Under the pieces are notes generated by a model that was given only the letters and a program-made list of their open reading frames with translations, had not been told where the DNA came from and did no database searches. Positions 62,171 through 64,000 of a stretch of 64,000 nucleotides of DNA are shown piece after piece. Every line of letters begins with the position of its first letter. Positions within the stretch are counted from its first letter, which is position 1. A program made the translations under genes and the position numbers. Location of the stretch: NCBI GenBank assembly GCA_023369685.1, contig SACZ01000001.1:620381-684380 (forward strand), given 5' to 3'. The DNA comes from Prolixibacteraceae bacterium JC049 (GTDB taxonomy: Bacteria; Bacteroidota; Bacteroidia; Bacteroidales; Prolixibacteraceae).

Positions 62171-63368
62171 GTCTGTTATCCTGTTGTGTGTCATTTTTAG
62201 TGTTTGTTTCATAAGCTGCAAAACAGAAAAAGAATCAGCTTCTGAAAATGGATTGAAATGGAGTGAGAAACTTGCTGAAACCATAATGAATGAAGCACCC
62301 GAACTATGGCAGGTAGAAGGCTCTACTAAAAAACGATGGGAATACACAAAAGGGTTAATGGGAACTGCATTCATGGAATTATATTCGGTTACAGATAAAA
62401 AGCTGTATCTGGACTATGCAAAGACTTATACCAATGCGCTATTAAATGATGATGGTAGCATTAAAGGCTATCGTATGTCAAGCTACAATATTGATAAAAT
62501 AAACTCAGGGAAGATGTTATTTCCATTGTGGAAGCAAAGTGGAGATTCAGTATATGTAAAAGCAATTCATTTATTGCGAAAACAATTGGAAACACATCCT
62601 CGTACAAGTGCTGGAGGCTATTGGCATAAAAAGCGCTATCCTCATCAAATGTGGTTAGATGGCTTGTACATGGGGGCACCATTTTTAGCTGAGTATGCCA
62701 AGGAATTTAATGATCCTGAAAGCTTGGATATAGCAATGAACTGGTTGATAGTAATGGAGCAAAAAGCACGAGATGCCAATACTGGCTTATTGTATCATGG
62801 ATGGGATGAAAGTAAGGCGCAAAAGTGGGCTGATAAAAACACTGGGTGTTCACCCAATTTTTGGGGAAGAGGTATGGGCTGGTACGCCATGGCACTTGTT
62901 GATGTATTAGATTTTGTTGAAGAACATCCAAGCAAAGATAAGGTGTTGGCCATTGTGAATCGGTTAGCCGAGGCTATTGTGAAAGTGCAGGATAAAGAAT
63001 CGGGAGTTTGGTTTCAGGTGTTGGATAAGCCCGACACAAATGGAAACTATAGAGAAGGATCGGTATCTGCCATGTTCACTTATTTCTTATATAAAGCAGT
63101 TTATCACGGTTATATAGATAGAGGTTATTTGGCAAATGCCAATAAAGCATACGGTGGAATTATTAACCACCTTATAAAAACTAAAGCTGATGGAGGAATT
63201 GCTTTATCACCAGTATGTGCTGTGGCTGGACTTGGTGGTAAACCATATCGTGATGGGAGTGTCGCTTATTACATAAATGAAAAGAAAAAGGATAATGATC
63301 CGAAAGGCTCAGGTCCATTTATTTTAGCTGGCATTTGGTGTGAAAAATGCAATGAAAATCGGAACTAA
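62160..63368 (+). CDS. GH105-family unsaturated rhamnogalacturonyl hydrolase
   Basis: This 402-residue lipoprotein has its lipobox in VCFISCKTEKE. The (alpha/alpha)6 barrel carries WEYTKGLMGTAFMELYSVT, PHQMWLDGLYMGAPFLAEYA with the catalytic aspartate, TGLLYHGWDESKAQKWADKN with the conserved histidine, FWGRGMGWYAMALVDVL and KESGVWFQVLDKPDTNGNYR. GH105 enzymes hydrate the unsaturated galacturonic acid left by pectin lyases. Translation overlaps the GH28 gene upstream. No pectate lyase is seen in the visible part of the operon, so one may lie beyond the right edge. Confidence 0.95.
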   Translation: MRTKSVILLCVIFSVCFISCKTEKESASENGLKWSEKLAETIMNEAPELWQVEGSTKKRWEYTKGLMGTAFMELYSVTDKKLYLDYAKTYTNALLNDDGSIKGYRMSSYNIDKINSGKMLFPLWKQSGDSVYVKAIHLLRKQLETHPRTSAGGYWHKKRYPHQMWLDGLYMGAPFLAEYAKEFNDPESLDIAMNWLIVMEQKARDANTGLLYHGWDESKAQKWADKNTGCSPNFWGRGMGWYAMALVDVLDFVEEHPSKDKVLAIVNRLAEAIVKVQDKESGVWFQVLDKPDTNGNYREGSVSAMFTYFLYKAVYHGYIDRGYLANANKAYGGIINHLIKTKADGGIALSPVCAVAGLGGKPYRDGSVAYYINEKKKDNDPKGSGPFILAGIWCEKCNENRN

Positions 63369-63383
63369 ATTAGAAAATAGATA

Positions 63384-64000
63384 ATGAAAAAGATCGCATT
63401 GATTTTATTCGCTTTAGCAGTTGTTGCAAATGTTGTTAAAGCTCAAAACAAAATCAAATTAGATAAAGGAGTTATTTCAATAATAAGCAATGGAAAAACA
63501 ATTGTTCAAATTGATTCCATTTGCTTTAATTTTCAGAAGCCAGACAACATTGAAATTTTATCACAAAATAGTGATGAAACCAAATTGATGTTGGATTTTG
63601 AAGCCGTTTTGGGACGAAGTAAACCCGGAACAGCAAAAGAAAAAGTGGAGTTAACAGTAAAAACTAGTAATAGTACAGTTCGTTTTCAAGCGAAGCCTAA
63701 ATGGGCTAGAAATATTATTATTTGCTTGAAGGATCTTGGGGGACACTACTTCGGTCTTAGAGAAACATTGTTTCCAGACAATAAGAAATCGCCCGATCTA
63801 AGAGGAAATGCTTATGATGTAGATTTACTGGCCGAGCATGGTCGTTACTTCGAAAACTGTGCATCTGTTTTTTCAGCGTTTTATTTCAATAGCTTAGGAT
63901 ATGCTTCGTTTATGGACACTTTTGCTTATGGACGATACGAGTTGGCTATGAATGGGCGCACGAAGATTTATCATACGACAGGAACGCTGGATTGGTATCT
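63384..64000 (+). CDS. GH31-like alpha-glycosidase, N-terminal part (cut by window edge)
   Basis: The frame starts at ATG 63384, 15 bases after the GH105 stop, and stays open for 205 codons to the edge. It has a signal peptide (ALILFALAVVANVVKAQ) and then a beta-sandwich like the N-terminal domain of GH31. The visible GH31-type marks are GHYFGLRETLFPDNKKSPDL, then RGNAYDVDLL, FSAFYFNSLGYASFMDTFAY and a terminal TGTLDWYL. The catalytic barrel is off the window, so activity (xylosidase, galactosidase or glucosidase) cannot be judged. It is the last visible gene of the pectin operon. Confidence 0.7.
   Translation, partial: MKKIALILFALAVVANVVKAQNKIKLDKGVISIISNGKTIVQIDSICFNFQKPDNIEILSQNSDETKLMLDFEAVLGRSKPGTAKEKVELTVKTSNSTVRFQAKPKWARNIIICLKDLGGHYFGLRETLFPDNKKSPDLRGNAYDVDLLAEHGRYFENCASVFSAFYFNSLGYASFMDTFAYGRYELAMNGRTKIYHTTGTLDWY

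Overview
The window looks like the chromosome of a Bacteroidota member, probably a free-living or marine Bacteroidales/Marinilabiliales-type polysaccharide degrader. The reasons are repeated SusC/SusD pairs, ECF sigma/FecR pairs next to STN-containing SusC receptors, many lipoprotein glycoside hydrolases and sulfatases, one type IX secretion (T9SS) C-terminal sorting domain, moderately low GC, and promoter elements of the Bacteroidota type (TAnnTTTG at -7). I saw no tRNA, rRNA, CRISPR array, insertion sequence or phage gene.

Layout. (A) 1-3242: tail of a polysaccharide utilization locus (PUL), with a SusC C-terminus, a SusD and an S1 sulfatase. (B) 3366-21597: a complete PUL with ECF sigma, FecR anti-sigma, STN-SusC, SusD, two related surface lipoproteins (DUF4959/5126/5000 and DUF4998 types), GH115 alpha-glucuronidase, GH172 (DUF2961), a GH63/MGH1-like (alpha/alpha)6 hydrolase and a second S1 sulfatase. 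A bipartite 30-bp motif sits upstream of sigma and again upstream of FecR, and looks like the ECF promoter of this system. (C) 21661-30151: a degenerate DEAD-box-like protein and a LytTR two-component system, divergent from an RND efflux operon (adaptor, permease, TolC). (D) 30531-43865: a convergent GH97, then a second sigma/FecR/STN-SusC/SusD set, followed by a PL8 chondroitin-ABC-lyase-like enzyme with three N-terminal repeats and a T9SS domain. Structured repeats of about 165 bp lie at the left edge of this block. (E) 43914-53700: housekeeping genes for a DUF6263 protein, triose-phosphate isomerase, a DoxX/BT_3928 protein, a duplicated DUF1599 protein, FolP, diadenylate cyclase CdaA, a probable small RNA, a flavodiiron protein, MltG and an Hpt protein. 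(F) 53902-64000: a tightly packed pectin-type operon of GH28, GH97, a GH67-like lipoprotein, GH28, GH28, GH105 and a GH31-like gene cut by the right edge.

How it works together. In B and D, ligand binding by SusC/SusD should signal through the STN domain to FecR and release the ECF sigma factor, which would turn on the transporter and downstream enzymes. B suggests a glucuronic-acid-bearing, sulfated glycan. D suggests a uronic acid-containing glycosaminoglycan-like polymer. F suggests galacturonan or rhamnogalacturonan: GH28 enzymes cut the backbone, GH105 removes unsaturated uronic acids, and GH97/GH31/GH67-like proteins trim side chains.

The most noteworthy items are the GH67-like protein at 57379-59109, the candidate ECF promoter pair, the structured repeats, the probable ncRNA at about 50140-50315, the degenerate DEAD-box protein, the paired palindromes upstream of the flavodiiron gene, and stem-loops placed between fecR and susC in both PULs. 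All family calls are from motif reading, not database searches.
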